From: Rhododendron vialii | Lineage: Eukaryota; Streptophyta; Magnoliopsida; Ericales; Ericaceae | Length of the DNA stretch: 64,000 bases | Direction: 5' to 3' | NCBI RefSeq assembly: GCF_030253575.1 | Contig: NC_080564.1 | Span: 2,276,501-2,340,500 of the forward strand | Shown: one piece after another, positions 48,798 to 60,008 of the stretch | Layout of the letters: the number at the start of each line of letters is the position of its first letter | How positions within the stretch are numbered: the stretch's first letter is position 1 | Made by a program: the position numbers and the translations under genes | Notes under the pieces: model-generated | What the model saw: only the letters and a program-made list of their open reading frames with translations | Databases searched by the model: none | What the model was told of the DNA's origin: nothing

Positions 48798-51700
48798 TTA
48801 AGTCTTGTTCTGTTTTTCCTCCTGTTTCACCACTCGCCAACTCTTATTCATCCCCTTGTCTTTTGCCTCTTTAATCTTCACTTTGGCATTCACATGGTAT
48901 CTGGTGTCCATTGGTAAAGCATTAAGACGAACACATGAAAACTACATAGAAAAACTCTGTCGAAGTAGCCATTTAAATCCAAGTACTCACCTATTACTTG
49001 GCGATCCCGGCTCATCCATTATACTTAATTTAGCTAATCGGCTTTCTAACGGCTGCACATAATCAGAATCAGCCGTAGAAGTCTTCTTACAAGCACCCGA
49101 GCCGGCTGGCCATGTCACCGGGACTACTAAATTCCTGCAGCAATCGAAGTAACATGAAAAAAGAAACAAGTAAAGGAAAACTCCTTTTATGAGCAACATA
49201 TCTAGAGCATTGGTGGTATTTTTTCCTTTCAAGCCTTATGAAGTTACTCTTTTTCTCCACTTATCCTCACCTCTTGGTCCGAAGTAAACCTGATGCACAG
49301 AATTACCTCTCAGGAGGCAGGTTGCTTGGAAGAAAAATTCGAAAAACTAACTTTGACAAAAAAAGTTTACTCACTGATGTATCATATAGTAACGGCACTT
49401 TGAAACGGGAAACTTGAAATGGATTCTTCTTGAATTTAATGATAAAGCCACCTCAGGTGAGTAGGAGAGATTTTTCACATCTGTTAGTTTGTGTAGCACT
49501 ACTCTACTTGTAAATGACTGTCTAGAAGCATTGGAAGAAAGAGTTTGTATATCAGCTGATAAGCAACGGGATTTTGGATCTCTTATACCAATACTTAAAA
49601 CACTGGTTGGAAGCCCAGTGAGTATCAGCTGATATTCAAAACCCAAGGACGGACGGTGAAGTTTGGTTGTCCCAAGGAATTTCTGGTCCGAGGGATAGAG
49701 TGTAGTCACACAATGGGAAGAAAGGTTGTAGAGATAATAATAATAATAATGTGTTGGTGACGAAAGAGATCATATGGTTGAGGTAATGGAGATGAATGCA
49801 GATAGAAAAACATCGATCTCATTTCATATGCAAGGAGGGGTTGGGTGACAGCTTGGTCTTCCCACCTTAACTCGTCTTCTGTTCATGCTACTCGGTTTTT
49901 CCAAGTCATTTCAATTCCTCTTCAAGGTCATATTATCAAGGTAAAGAAAATAGATGTTCAAAAGTATGAATACGTTTTCGTGTCCCCGTGTCTTAGAAGA
50001 TAGGAATATTTTTCTGTCCCCAATTCAATGCTACATAGCTATATGTCTTCCAATCAATAGGTGTGAAACATTTTTGTATCATTGCTTAATCCAAGAAAGC
50101 ATCTGATCGGCATTTCATACTTCAAAAAGTATCCTAGATTTGTACGTCAAAATAGACTAGGAGGAAATTATGTCAAAACAAGAAATAGCATGCATACCCT
50201 TCAAAGCGTCTGCATTTGCAGCTGTTCATCTTATCAAGCGTATAGTTCCCAAACAAACTGTCTAGATGCTTTGCCAGTTTTGGTATCTTGGCCATAGGCA
50301 AAATATCCCAGAACTTTAGAACCTGAAAGTCTTTTGAACCTTCCCTGACAACGTCCACACTCCAAATGAGGCTCAGCCATCCATTGACTGTGTACAGCTC
50401 CAACAGCTGAGGAGAAGTCCCACCCTGTTTTTCGAGAATGTTAGCCTTTCGATGCTGATGCCAGCAGCCACTTGAAAGCCTTTGTATGATGCAAAGCACT
50501 TGCTTTCGGTCATCTACGTTCTTAATTCTAGAATTGGACTCCACAAAATTGTCACTGAAGCAAGCCTACGAGAGAAGAAAAGAAGATGATCCAGTCATTA
50601 TCGTTTGGAAAACAATGACCCTTCTGAAGAAAGGAAGTTAGTGTGAATGAAAAAATCGTGAAATCACTTGTCACTGTCACTTTTTAAGGAGCCAAGTTTT
50701 TTGGATGTCACACACGGTTGAGTTTGTCAACAACCGTGGATTTCCACCATCAAGGAATCACTACCTACTTGTAAAACATAAATAGTTATCTGGGTTATCA
50801 TAATCTTCCAAATAAGATTATAATACTTTCTTGGTTTTCACAAAGAAAGTGATATTCGATGTTTCTTATTAAGAATTTAGTAACACGATTCTCAGAGAAA
50901 ATTACTTGGACAATTCCAAATTGGAATAAAAGGTTTTAACGTAAGCATGGAAATCATTGACACAAAATGGTATTATTAATGCTGTTTTACAAATAAAGGA
51001 AGCATACCTTCCACCTTGTATTGCGAAACAGCAGCGAATCAGTTGTGAGTAACGCATCAAGTTGGTTAAGCTCCACCAAGGCACCTGCAACAGCTTGAGC
51101 CAAGTTCTTGTCCTCAGTGGCATTGTAAAAGCAACTCCGAGCCTTGGCATCGACAACTAGTTTCTTCCAAACAGAGCCGCTGTTTATCAATGTAGCACCA
51201 TTGCCCAGTATCCAGAGGCAATGCCTATACCAAGAAAGCATAAATGCACATTACGAAACACACCAGGGCGGAACCAGGATTTCTAGACTGTGTGGACTCA
51301 CTGTGTTCAAATACCGAGACTCACTCTTGGCAATGGTAAAGGGAAATTTCTGTTATTTTAGTGGGATCTTTGGGACAATTTTTTTATGTCTAGGACGGCA
51401 AATGAGGGAGATAATCAACAAAAAGTTGACCTATTATATGATATTTTTTCACTCAGCTTGACTCCACAACGACATTATGACATGGGGTAAAGCTAGCTAT
51501 CACAATGCTCAGTTATGCAAGGACAATGACCTGTGTTCAGGTATACAGAACAGTACCTTGCACGGGTGAGGGCCACATTTGTTCTCTGACGATTGGAAAG
51601 AAAGCCCACAGATCCACTCCCATTACACCTCACAGTAGAAATTATTATGAGATCCTCCTCACCACCTTGAAACCCATCAACAGATCGAACGTTCACAGAG

Positions 51701-54700
51701 AAGTCACTGTTTGAATCTGTATTGTATGTTTTCCCAAATTTTTCTTGGAGTGCAAATACTTGAGCTTTGTATGGCGATATGCAACCCACCCTAACCTTTT
51801 GTTTTGATGCCACAGATTCTGTTGCGAGGAAAATGCTTTCTTATTTACCAATATTGAAGCAGTAAATCAAACACTTGTAAGTTAGAACACTACTCATATT
51901 TTACCACATTTTTCATTGAAAAAGGAGAAAAAGTACCTTTAAAGAGCCTTGCAACAATCTCAGAAACCACAGCCACCTCCACCATGTTTTTCCTGCTATG
52001 TCTGCTATCAAATTCCTCTTTTCCATGGCTTACGTTGATGAATGAATAGGATCCGTACATACTTCCTCGAAGAAAACACCTATTGTAGGCTTGTTCTTTG
52101 ACGTTGGGACCATCCAAAATCTTACTCTCATAGAACTCCCTATTTGGAAACAAGCTTATTGATGGATGCATTCTGTACTGGACACTAAGAAGATGTTTCT
52201 CATGTCCTAATATTACCAGCCTCTCAAATAAGCTTCTTCCAAATTCAACCCGCTGGCATATCTATTAGTAATAGATTGGCAAAGTCAACAAAAGAGATGT
52301 GTTTTACTTCAAATCAAAGAGTACGCTCCATTTGCATAGACATGGATTTCAAACAGAAGGGTTGGGTTTAAGGTTCACTTCAATGGCAAGTGGAGAGGTA
52401 GCCAAGTGGTAGGCGATCCCTTGCACTTGACAGGGGTTCAAACCTCACTAACTACAACTAACAATGCTGACTTTCGCCGATTAAAAAAAAGGTTTCACTT
52501 TCAATGAAATAAGAAATAGAGCCATAAGTGACTACAAAAATAAAGTGGAAGATGCATCAAAACTTAAAAGTAGGAGAGATGTATATTTTTGATGCCTTGT
52601 AATTGTATAACTAAAACATGAAGCAATCAAATCACTAATAGCACGCAGTCATTTCAAACCCACGATGATAAATAAAGCTTTTGAACTCTACATAGAAATC
52701 GGATTCAGACAAAAAAGAAAAAAAAACTCTACATAGAAAGGATTTACGAAAACTGTCAAATCTACATTTTAGCTAATTCTCATTGCATAATAATTTCAAG
52801 CCCTTCATTTGAAACCTACATTTATCCTAAAATGAAAGCCTCAGTGAATAGAAAGAAAATTGAAAATAACAGACCTTGCTTTGGACCATTGCAGGCAGTT
52901 GCCGTTCATCCCCAATGAGTATAGCATGACGGAGACCAGAGAGCTGCAATGGAATAGCGGATTCGCATTCTTTGAGCTGAGCAGCTTCGTCAATGACCAA
53001 CAGTTCCAGTGGTCTCATTCCCTCTGTATGCAATTTAGCGGAGCTTTTTTTTGGAATGAAATTTTCTTTTGAAACAGGCAATTTAGCGGAGCTTGAAGCA
53101 GTGCAAAATATCAAGGACGCGTTTTGCAAGCAAAAACTCCAAATTTGACAGAATCCTGTAAATTCTGGCAAATCTAATGTTTCAGAAACGAATTTGAGTA
53201 TTTGAATGCACTCTGTCTTGCAACTCAGCTTCCTATAGTGTTTAATCATGTAACCAACCTCGTCAACTCCATTCAAGACTTCTTTCAAACCCTTGTTTGC
53301 AACAGCACGGGTATACATAGTTTCAATGGTTTTTAGCAAATCGAGAGCCTTAATCATATTCTTTACCACTTCCAATGAAATGAAAGATGTTGGCATATGT
53401 GTGTACAAATTTCTAATACAAAAGCTGAGCTGATTTCCTATACGTTTAAATCTCTTCAGGAAAAACTCCTCAAACGTCATCGGATCTCCATCATTCTTCA
53501 CATTTCTTTCTTTCTTACTTGGAGTTGAGTTGCCCTTTTCATCTCTTTCATCACCCTTCAATTTCCCTCTTCTCTTCGAAGGCTCCTTTTTCTTCTTCTT
53601 TTCTGTTTTCTTGTTTTCCTTCAAGGTTTGAACAATCTCCCTCCTCCAAATTCCCTTTTTATCCACATCATTCAAGTCTTGACCGTAAATATGTGCCCCT
53701 TTGTCTTGATTGTTAATAACCATTCTTTTTCCAAAACCAGTCTCCTCCTCCTCCTCCTCCTCTTTCTTCTTCTTTTTCTCTTCTTTCAAATACAAACGGT
53801 ACATCTTTTCAGCGTTTTTAAGTAAACACATCATCGACTCTACATTATGTTTCCACCCAGAATCTGGAGCAAGACAACTTGAAAGAGCAGCAACACGGTA
53901 ATCAAGAAACACATCAAAGAGATCTTCATGATCGTCAATCTTCATTCGCTCCCCATTACCAAACAATACTATGTCTCCCAATCCATAAGTATCATACTTG
54001 AGTTCACGACTCACCAAACTCATCAGCCGTGAAGTAACTCCCAACACTGCAATGTTGGTTGGGGCACATGTCAGTGTTCTGCATTTTATCCTAAATAGAA
54101 CAAGCAACAATGAAGCTACTGTCTTTGTTTTCCCAGTTCCGGGAGGGCCCCATATTAGTTTGACAGTATTTTGATGACGACATTGTCTTGTGGCAACACA
54201 ACTTAACACAGCATCCTGTTGGGAGTTGTCTAACTTAAAGGAGCTTATGGCATTCTTGACAATGGACAAGACAGCTTGGTTACTCTCTTCAGACAAGCAC
54301 TTGGTACAACTTTCCTCAATCTGTAAAGGGTTACAAAAGGTGAGATGATGCATGAATATGTTTATCTTCACAAACCTTACAAAGCAATGGGTGATTGATG
54401 AGGAGTGAAATATGTATTCAAATGGTTACCAATGTACCAATCATAAAAATTGTATAAATTGATTGTCAACATGCGAATATTCAATCGAAAGCCGGAGAAA
54501 ATGTGCAAAAATAGAAGGGGTACAAGAAGTCCGCCAATGGAAAATAGAACTCATAAAATAAGTAAGGAAGAAATTCTACATATGGATCACACACTGTCTT
54601 CCAATCCTAGAGATAAGAACACAATATTAATCCATTTAGATGGATGTGAAACCAATCCCAAACAAAAGATAAATACCACACAGTATTTCTCAGAGAGTTG

Positions 54701-56783
54701 ATATCATTACCAGCAAAATCCCATTTGTTGATTACATTGACAAGCCGGACATGTGAGATTTGTGGACAAGGAAAGGTGAATGAAGATGATACCTGCTTAT
54801 TTTCCATTTACCTCAAGAAAACACGGATCCCAATTTGTTGGAGGGAACATTTGCCTTATACTACTATGTGGCACGCGAAAGTTGGAAACTAAACTTTCAA
54901 AAAACTTTTTCTTGCAAATCATACAAGTCATGGAGGTTTAATACTTGCACGTTTTCGTTTCCTTTCTTTTCCTATACTCGTTGATCTTCCTAATTACAGA
55001 ATGCATATTGCAACAGTAAACAAGTAAAAAGACGCAACTGTGATTCTTACAGTGGAATCCGGTTGCAGCACTCTTCTAATGATTTTCATGTTCTCCCCTT
55101 CTGGATCCGACTTCAAAGCCGTCCATATTCTTAGATTAGTAACCATGTTTGTAAGGTAAACAACAAAGAATCTTTTCTTATTCTCATCACCTCGTCTATC
55201 TCCATCTTCACCCAACATGATCGGCTTGGACGCCCGTATATAAATTCTTTCAGAAACATATTCGCCGCTTTGAACCAAAGCAATAAGATAAGGACTTTTA
55301 GGCCTGTCTAGATCATCAATACGTTTCGGCCTGACCTCTGTCAATGCGATAAGATCTCCAAACTCGGGCTCATACACTTCACCGTTTGCAGTGTCTCTGT
55401 TTCTATTCAATGAAATTTTGTAGTACAATTTCTTGGGAGGTTTGAAGCCTTTGGATATATTAACGGTCCATGTTTCACGGGTAGGAGCACGAGCCACTGT
55501 CTCCATGCTTGAGAACAAATCGGCGTGTGTTTCTTCGATGAGGGGGTAGATGAATGAGTTCAGATACTCATTGGTTGATGAAAATGTCTTTGGAATCAGC
55601 TTAACCTGTTAAAATGTTCACAGTTGTGAAGATTAAAAGTACTTGGAATTATCATCAAGCAAAGAGCTAATATTCACTAAAGATGCATGACCAAAGTACT
55701 CAACGAATTAAACAAAAAGTGTCATGATTTCTTGCAGATGAGATTTTCCCCGTACAATTGGTTTTTAAAAGCAGAGCAAGAAAGAAAATAAAAAGAGTGA
55801 TTCTTGAATTCCATAGCTCTTATATTTCGAAAAATTTAATCGTGGGTCACTAGAGTCCTCATGCAAATATGTATTTTATCAGAGAGACAGACTAATTAAA
55901 TTTACACAATTGGCCCCCATGTTCTCATAATGCAATTGCACAATTCATTTGTCATTTTTAATTATTTACCTTGAGAAATAGTTTTGTCTGCAAATTTTAG
56001 TTTTAAATAGTATTAATTTTTTGTAGGATAAAATTTTAAAAAATGAGCACGTAAACTTTAAAAATATCATATTGCGGAACTAAGTAAAAAAATTTCTCAA
56101 ATCCCGGCAATCTTGACTCGGTCCCAATCGGAACTGTTTAAATTTTATATCTAGTTGAGACAGTCGACTATCAAAACTTATACATTGATAAATAGATCCA
56201 ACGAGTAAAATAATTAATAATACAAAAAAGTATTCATGTTGAGAAAAAACTCTGCTACACTAGATCAAACTCATTTATTTAATAACAAATCTGTAAATTA
56301 TGCGTTTACCGATATTCGATCAACAAAAAAATAGCACAATCAATATAAGTTTTAAAAAAAAGAAGAGAAAATGACGGCCAATGACGTGTTTTGATAACTA
56401 ATAGTTGCCAAGGACATGCTGAGAACATTTGTTAATGCTGAAAATATGCTTAGCGGATATTAATTATTAAAACACGTTATTGGCTGCCATTTTTCCAAAA
56501 AATAAACTATTCTGATCATTTTAGAGAAAAAAATACTCTCTCTCTGCATGTGGGAACGTACGCACATTAGTTATACGCCACTGTATTGTGGAAGTTATAC
56601 TAAAGCGTAGTAAAAAGGTGAAGAGAAGGAAGGAGAATGTATTAGCTAGATTGTAATCCAAACCTTGGCCTTGTAAAGATTTTTGTTGAGCACATCAGAG
56701 AGAGACCATGAGAATACCAAATCTATCAAGCCTTGTTCATCCTTTGATCCTCCCTTCTTCGCACGAGTGCCTGTGCTTCCCAT
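48798..56783 (-). CDS. SEN1/UPF1-like superfamily-1 helicase, tandem copy 2
   Basis: Nine minus-strand exons: 56664-56783, 55051-55605, 52875-54320, 51937-52261, 51557-51818, 51008-51224, 50198-50565, 48991-49134 and 48798-48900, 1179 aa with phases matching copy 1. Exons 4, 5, 6 and 8 are the same lengths as in copy 1 (325, 262, 217 and 144 nt). All helicase motifs are present: GPPGTGKT from residue 283, [30 protein letters not shown] and VALTRAR. The acidic run is shorter than in copy 1 and is followed by a Lys-rich stretch. A 48-bp in-frame duplication-insertion lies just before Walker B (53030-53094). Intron 7 is enlarged to 1063 bp by an insertion, intron 3 carries a SINE, and intron 1 a small MITE. 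The C-terminal exon continues in frame to TAA and looks ancestral, being longer than in copies 1 and 3. Confidence 0.9.
49209..50190. mobile_element. About 980-bp insertion in intron 7 of helicase copy 2
   Basis: In copy 1 this intron is 91 bp and its two halves (TTTCATGAGCAACAT and TAGAGCATACCC) flank the inserted sequence here. The insertion is also in copy 3 (about 60365-61355). A 112-codon minus-strand open frame (49371-49709) is not kept in copy 3, where small indels break it, so it is probably not coding. Clear transposon ends were not identified. Confidence 0.6.
52386..52490 (+). mobile_element. tRNA-derived SINE in intron 3 of helicase copy 2
   Basis: An A-box-like TAGCCAAGTGGT (52399-52410) and a perfect B-box GGTTCAAACC (52435-52444) are followed by a short body and a CGATTAAAAAAAA tail. 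Near-duplicated flanks AAGGTTCACTTCAATG (52370-52385) and AAGGTTTCACTTTCAATG (52489-52506) look like a target duplication with two later single-base changes. Copy 1 lacks it. Confidence 0.75.
53030..53094 (-). repeat. In-frame 48-bp duplication-insertion in helicase copy 2
   Basis: The 17-mer GCAATTTAGCGGAGCTT occurs at 53030-53046 and 53078-53094. The intervening bases add 16 residues rich in Lys and Pro between the conserved TASSSAK and HTEG segments, shortly before Walker B. Copy 1 has the uninterrupted form. Confidence 0.9.
56367..56496. mobile_element. Small MITE in intron 1 of helicase copy 2
   Basis: The left arm GAAAATGACGGCCAATGACG, TGTTTTGATAACTAATA and the right arm TATTAATTATTAAAACACG, TTATTGGCTGCCATTTTTCC are imperfect inverted repeats of about 37 bp around a short loop. 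It is non-coding. Confidence 0.65.
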
Positions 56784-57101
56784 ACTTACTATCTATCTAT
56801 ATATCCCTCAAAATTATCGAAACCCAGTACTTCAGTTTTCAACTGATCAGATGTTCACATGAACAACTTGAAAAATTAACGCTCAGAAATGTTTGAGCTC
56901 GATCGATGATTTACCACAAGTCAGTCGCTCCATCCCATTACCTAGCTAGATATAGTTTTTAAGGTTCCAAATGCGCTTTAAGACGTCAAAAAAAGGGAAA
57001 TGCCGTACAATTTCCACCGGCAACAAAAGAAGAAGAAAAAGCAAAGGCATTAATCTACGCAAACATGATAAGAAAAGAATATCTATGTGGAGCCTGGGCA
57101 G

Positions 57102-57140
<39 letters not shown>

Positions 57141-57344
57141 TTTTAATTGTGTAGGAAGACAAAAGGACCCTCGTAGAAATAGGTGATGAGAGAATTAAGT
57201 GGGAACTGGGAAGGTCGGCCATGAACATGAATGATAACTAGAGTCCAGCTGAGAGACATGTATGTTCCCTCCATTTCCAATAATTATAGTACTAGTAGTA
57301 CTAGAATTTGGAAAGTAAAAGCAGAGAAACTTTTTTATATCTCA
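56784..57344. promoter_or_regulatory. Upstream region of helicase copy 2
   Basis: Contains blocks shared in order with the 5' flank of copy 1 (GGGAAATGCCGTACAA, TATGTGGAGCC, GGCCATGAACATG) and a (GA)n tract at about 57105-57136. The second copy-1 tract lies at the equivalent place. Confidence 0.55.
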
Positions 57345-57775
57345 GGTATACAAAGGCTCTTGGTATCCCTTTTCGGTCCGTTTTCAATTTTTAGGTCACT
57401 TTCCGAGCACAACTTGATAATCGGCTTCGTTCATTTTGTAGGGCTTGACGAGAACATTAATCATGTCAAAAATTATGATTATCGAACTTTAGTAGATATA
57501 TGATCGGCAAATGTGAAAAATGCCATAAAACAAAATTTGGGTTCTGACCTAGTGTGTTTTTGGATCCAATTTTTATTTTTTTGCATTTTTTACATGTGCC
57601 GATCATGTATCTACTAAAGTCCGATAATCATAATTTTTTGCAAGATTAATGTTCTCGTCGAACTCTACAAAATGAACGAAATCAATTAACAAAGTGTGCT
57701 CGGGAAGTGAACTAAAAATTGAAAACGGACCGGAAAGGGATACTAAAGAGCCCTTGTATACCTGGGATATACAAA
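57345..57775. mobile_element. Foldback element of about 430 bp
   Basis: The left arm from ATCTCAGGTATACAAAGG through GGTATCCCTTTTCGGTCCG is the imperfect reverse complement of the right arm ending CGGACCGGAAAGGGATAC ... CCTTGTATACCTGGGAT. The arms are about 200 bp each and meet near 57560. It is inserted within the 5' flank of helicase copy 2 and is absent from copy 1. Confidence 0.75.
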
Positions 57776-58262
57776 AGTCAGCAAGGAGGGGTCAAGTGTG
57801 AGAAGAATAAGGTAATCATGGAACGAGAATGTGAAAGGACGTGAGACGACCCAAGTGGAAGGGATGGATATTGTTATCATTAACGAACGGGTTTGGTTTT
57901 CCAAGAGAGTAAGTTACCCCCGCGCGCGCTGTACAAAGCCAGAGAATCAGAAATGCCTTGCTTGGCCCCTTGCCATGAGATATTCTGGCTAGGGGTTTGT
58001 TTTCTTTTAAAGGTCTCATGTTCTCTTTTAGAAGTCTTCGATTCTTCTTATTAATTGTCGGGACAACTCACTCCATGCGTAAGTGTGTAAAACGGCTAGG
58101 GATTGTAGAGCTCATCCCATGCGTAAGTGTGTAAAACAGCTGGAGGCCGTAGAGTTCAGTCTAAAGTGCCTGCAGGGTGAACCGAAACATCTTGCATTAC
58201 GAAAAAAGGAAAAAAGAAAGAAAAAAAAAGGCTGTGCTCACGCCATGGTTCATGAGTCACAC

Positions 58263-58600
58263 CTAGGCCTGTGCAAAAAAACCGCTCACCCGACCCGACC
58301 TGAAGGATTTCGGGTGGAGCCGAACATGTAGTTCGGACGGGTACGGGTTCAATTTCTGTTAAAAATCAGATTTCGGTTCAGGGATGGGGGTGCTGTGTTT
58401 CTTACCCGACCCGACAAAACTCAACCAATTCACAAAGAGCAACTCGTTTTTTGGTCGGACCTGACCTGACCCGACTAATTGGGTTCGCGGACAGTTTCTA
58501 CCCCTATTCAGTTCGGTTTACAGATCTAAAACATTTGTTACCTGACATGTCGGGTCGGGTTTGGGGTCAAGCCCGACCCGCCCAACCCGTGCACACCCTT
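58263..58600. mobile_element. hAT-type MITE
   Basis: Ends CTAGGCCTGTGCA and TGCACACCCTT are inverted repeats, flanked by AGTCACAC (58255-58262) and AGTCACAA (58601-58608), an 8-bp target duplication with one mismatch. Terminal GTGCA with 8-bp duplications fits hAT elements. The interior is rich in CCCGACCCGAC repeats and has no transposase. Confidence 0.7.
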
Positions 58601-58631
58601 AGTCACAAAGAAATCTAAAGCTTTTTTATTC

Positions 58632-58847
58632 CAAAAGTGCTACACACACAACGGTTGTGTAAAACACACAACCAATCTCTAGCCGTCCATTGTTGTAATA
58701 AATGGTCAGGATTCACTCAAACTCCTTCTCATAAAAATTAATCTTTTCCTTTGAAGAGTTTTTATAAAATCTAGACCGTCCAAATACATCTGAACGGTCT
58801 GAATTACATACACAACCAACACAACGGTTGTGCAAGTAGCATTTTTG
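58632..58847. mobile_element. Mutator-type MITE
   Basis: The 216-bp element begins CAAAAGTGCTAC and ends GTAGCATTTTTG. It is flanked by perfect 9-bp duplications TTTTTATTC at 58623-58631 and 58848-58856. A 9-bp target duplication is the hallmark of Mutator-like elements. ACAACGGTTGTG palindromes lie near both ends. Confidence 0.8.
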
Positions 58848-58856
58848 TTTTTATTC

Positions 58857-59807
58857 ACTATATTTCTCCATTATTTAGTCAGTATCAACGTAGAAGATAG
58901 ATTGCCCGCCCAACAACTTAAAATGTAAGGAAACTTTAACGACTAGTTAATTATGATTCCCACTTCTGTTCTATTCCTAGTCAAAAATACAGAAGCTGGG
59001 ACTTTATTCCAACAATGAAAAGTAACGAGTGTCCCAATCAGGGCCCTGGTCCAAAAATTATAGAGAGAAAAATATAGGTCTCTGCATAAAACACTCTCTC
59101 AATATAGAAAAATTGTTCCCCCCCCCTCCCAGCGCTATTCAATAGAAAAATCGTTCTTTTCACAAAATTTCTTTGAAATTTGGTTTAGAGTCATTCTTGG
59201 GCAGTTTCGGGATTTAAAAGAAGATCGAGTGTTTTGATGGATTGTTAAACCGTTTTCGTTCTATACGAGGAATGATTAAATTATGAAAATGCGTAAATTT
59301 TTTTATATATATTTTTGAATGGCAAAAAATTTCATTAATCTTGAAATTGTGAGCTTGCTTCTTCATGCTTTTCCTTCGGATAAAATGCTCAAATGAAAAA
59401 TCTATGCTTTATTATCTTGTGTTGGGAAGGCCACATGTTAATATATCCTTCTGAATGTGAATGGTACACAATTTTACCATTGCCTTTGATTCCAGGCTAA
59501 CCAAAGTAACAAATAACTTGCTGCAATTTTGCAAACCATGTGCAAGGCCAAATCATTTAAATGGATTTAAAAATAGTGTACATTACCCAAATATCCAAAG
59601 TAACTCCATATTTAAACATAACAAGTACGAACAACAACATATTAACAACACAGAGGCCTACAGGCAGGATTAGTTGAGCATCAACATACATTACCAACAA
59701 TTACAAAATAATGCCAAAAGTACCACTCTCTTATTCGAAGAGGACGAGCTTCATCCAAACGTATCACTCTGATTCATTTCATAGGGATCATCTGCCTGCA
59801 TACGACT
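58857..59807. other. Intergenic DNA, nothing recognised
   Basis: No supported gene or repeat. The 70-codon frame at 59461-59673 has no recognisable motif. Confidence 0.4.
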
Positions 59808-59913
59808 TCACAAGTCCTCCTCCATTTCTTTCTTGAGCCGTGATGTTTCCCTTTCAATTTCTAGGTCGACAGTTTCATTGCACTCATTGATCAAATCTAA
59901 GTGAGGATAACGC
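59808..59913 (-). other. Exon-like fragment of unknown protein
   Basis: On the minus strand, after a possible acceptor CTGCAG near 59914, an open stretch reads RYPHLDLINECNETVDLEIE and continues as a charged helix to TGA at 59808-59810. Amino-acid composition and codon use look protein-like, but I do not recognise the family and no upstream exon was found. It abuts the 3' end of helicase copy 3. Confidence 0.3.
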
Positions 59914-60008
59914 TGCAGAGTTCTATAATAATTTCCTCAAAGTCTTTTTTTTTTCCCTGTTTTTTCCTCCTGTTTCATCACTCGCCAACTCTTCTTCATC
60001 CCCTAGTC

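Noticed and set aside
49371-49709. 112-aa minus-strand frame in helicase 2 intron 7
   Set aside because: The matching sequence in copy 3 (about 60530-60870) has indels that break the frame, and no family is recognised.
58063-58160. Two copies of a CCATGCGTAAGTGTGTAAAA segment
   Set aside because: Short two-copy direct repeat with no further structure; too small to interpret.
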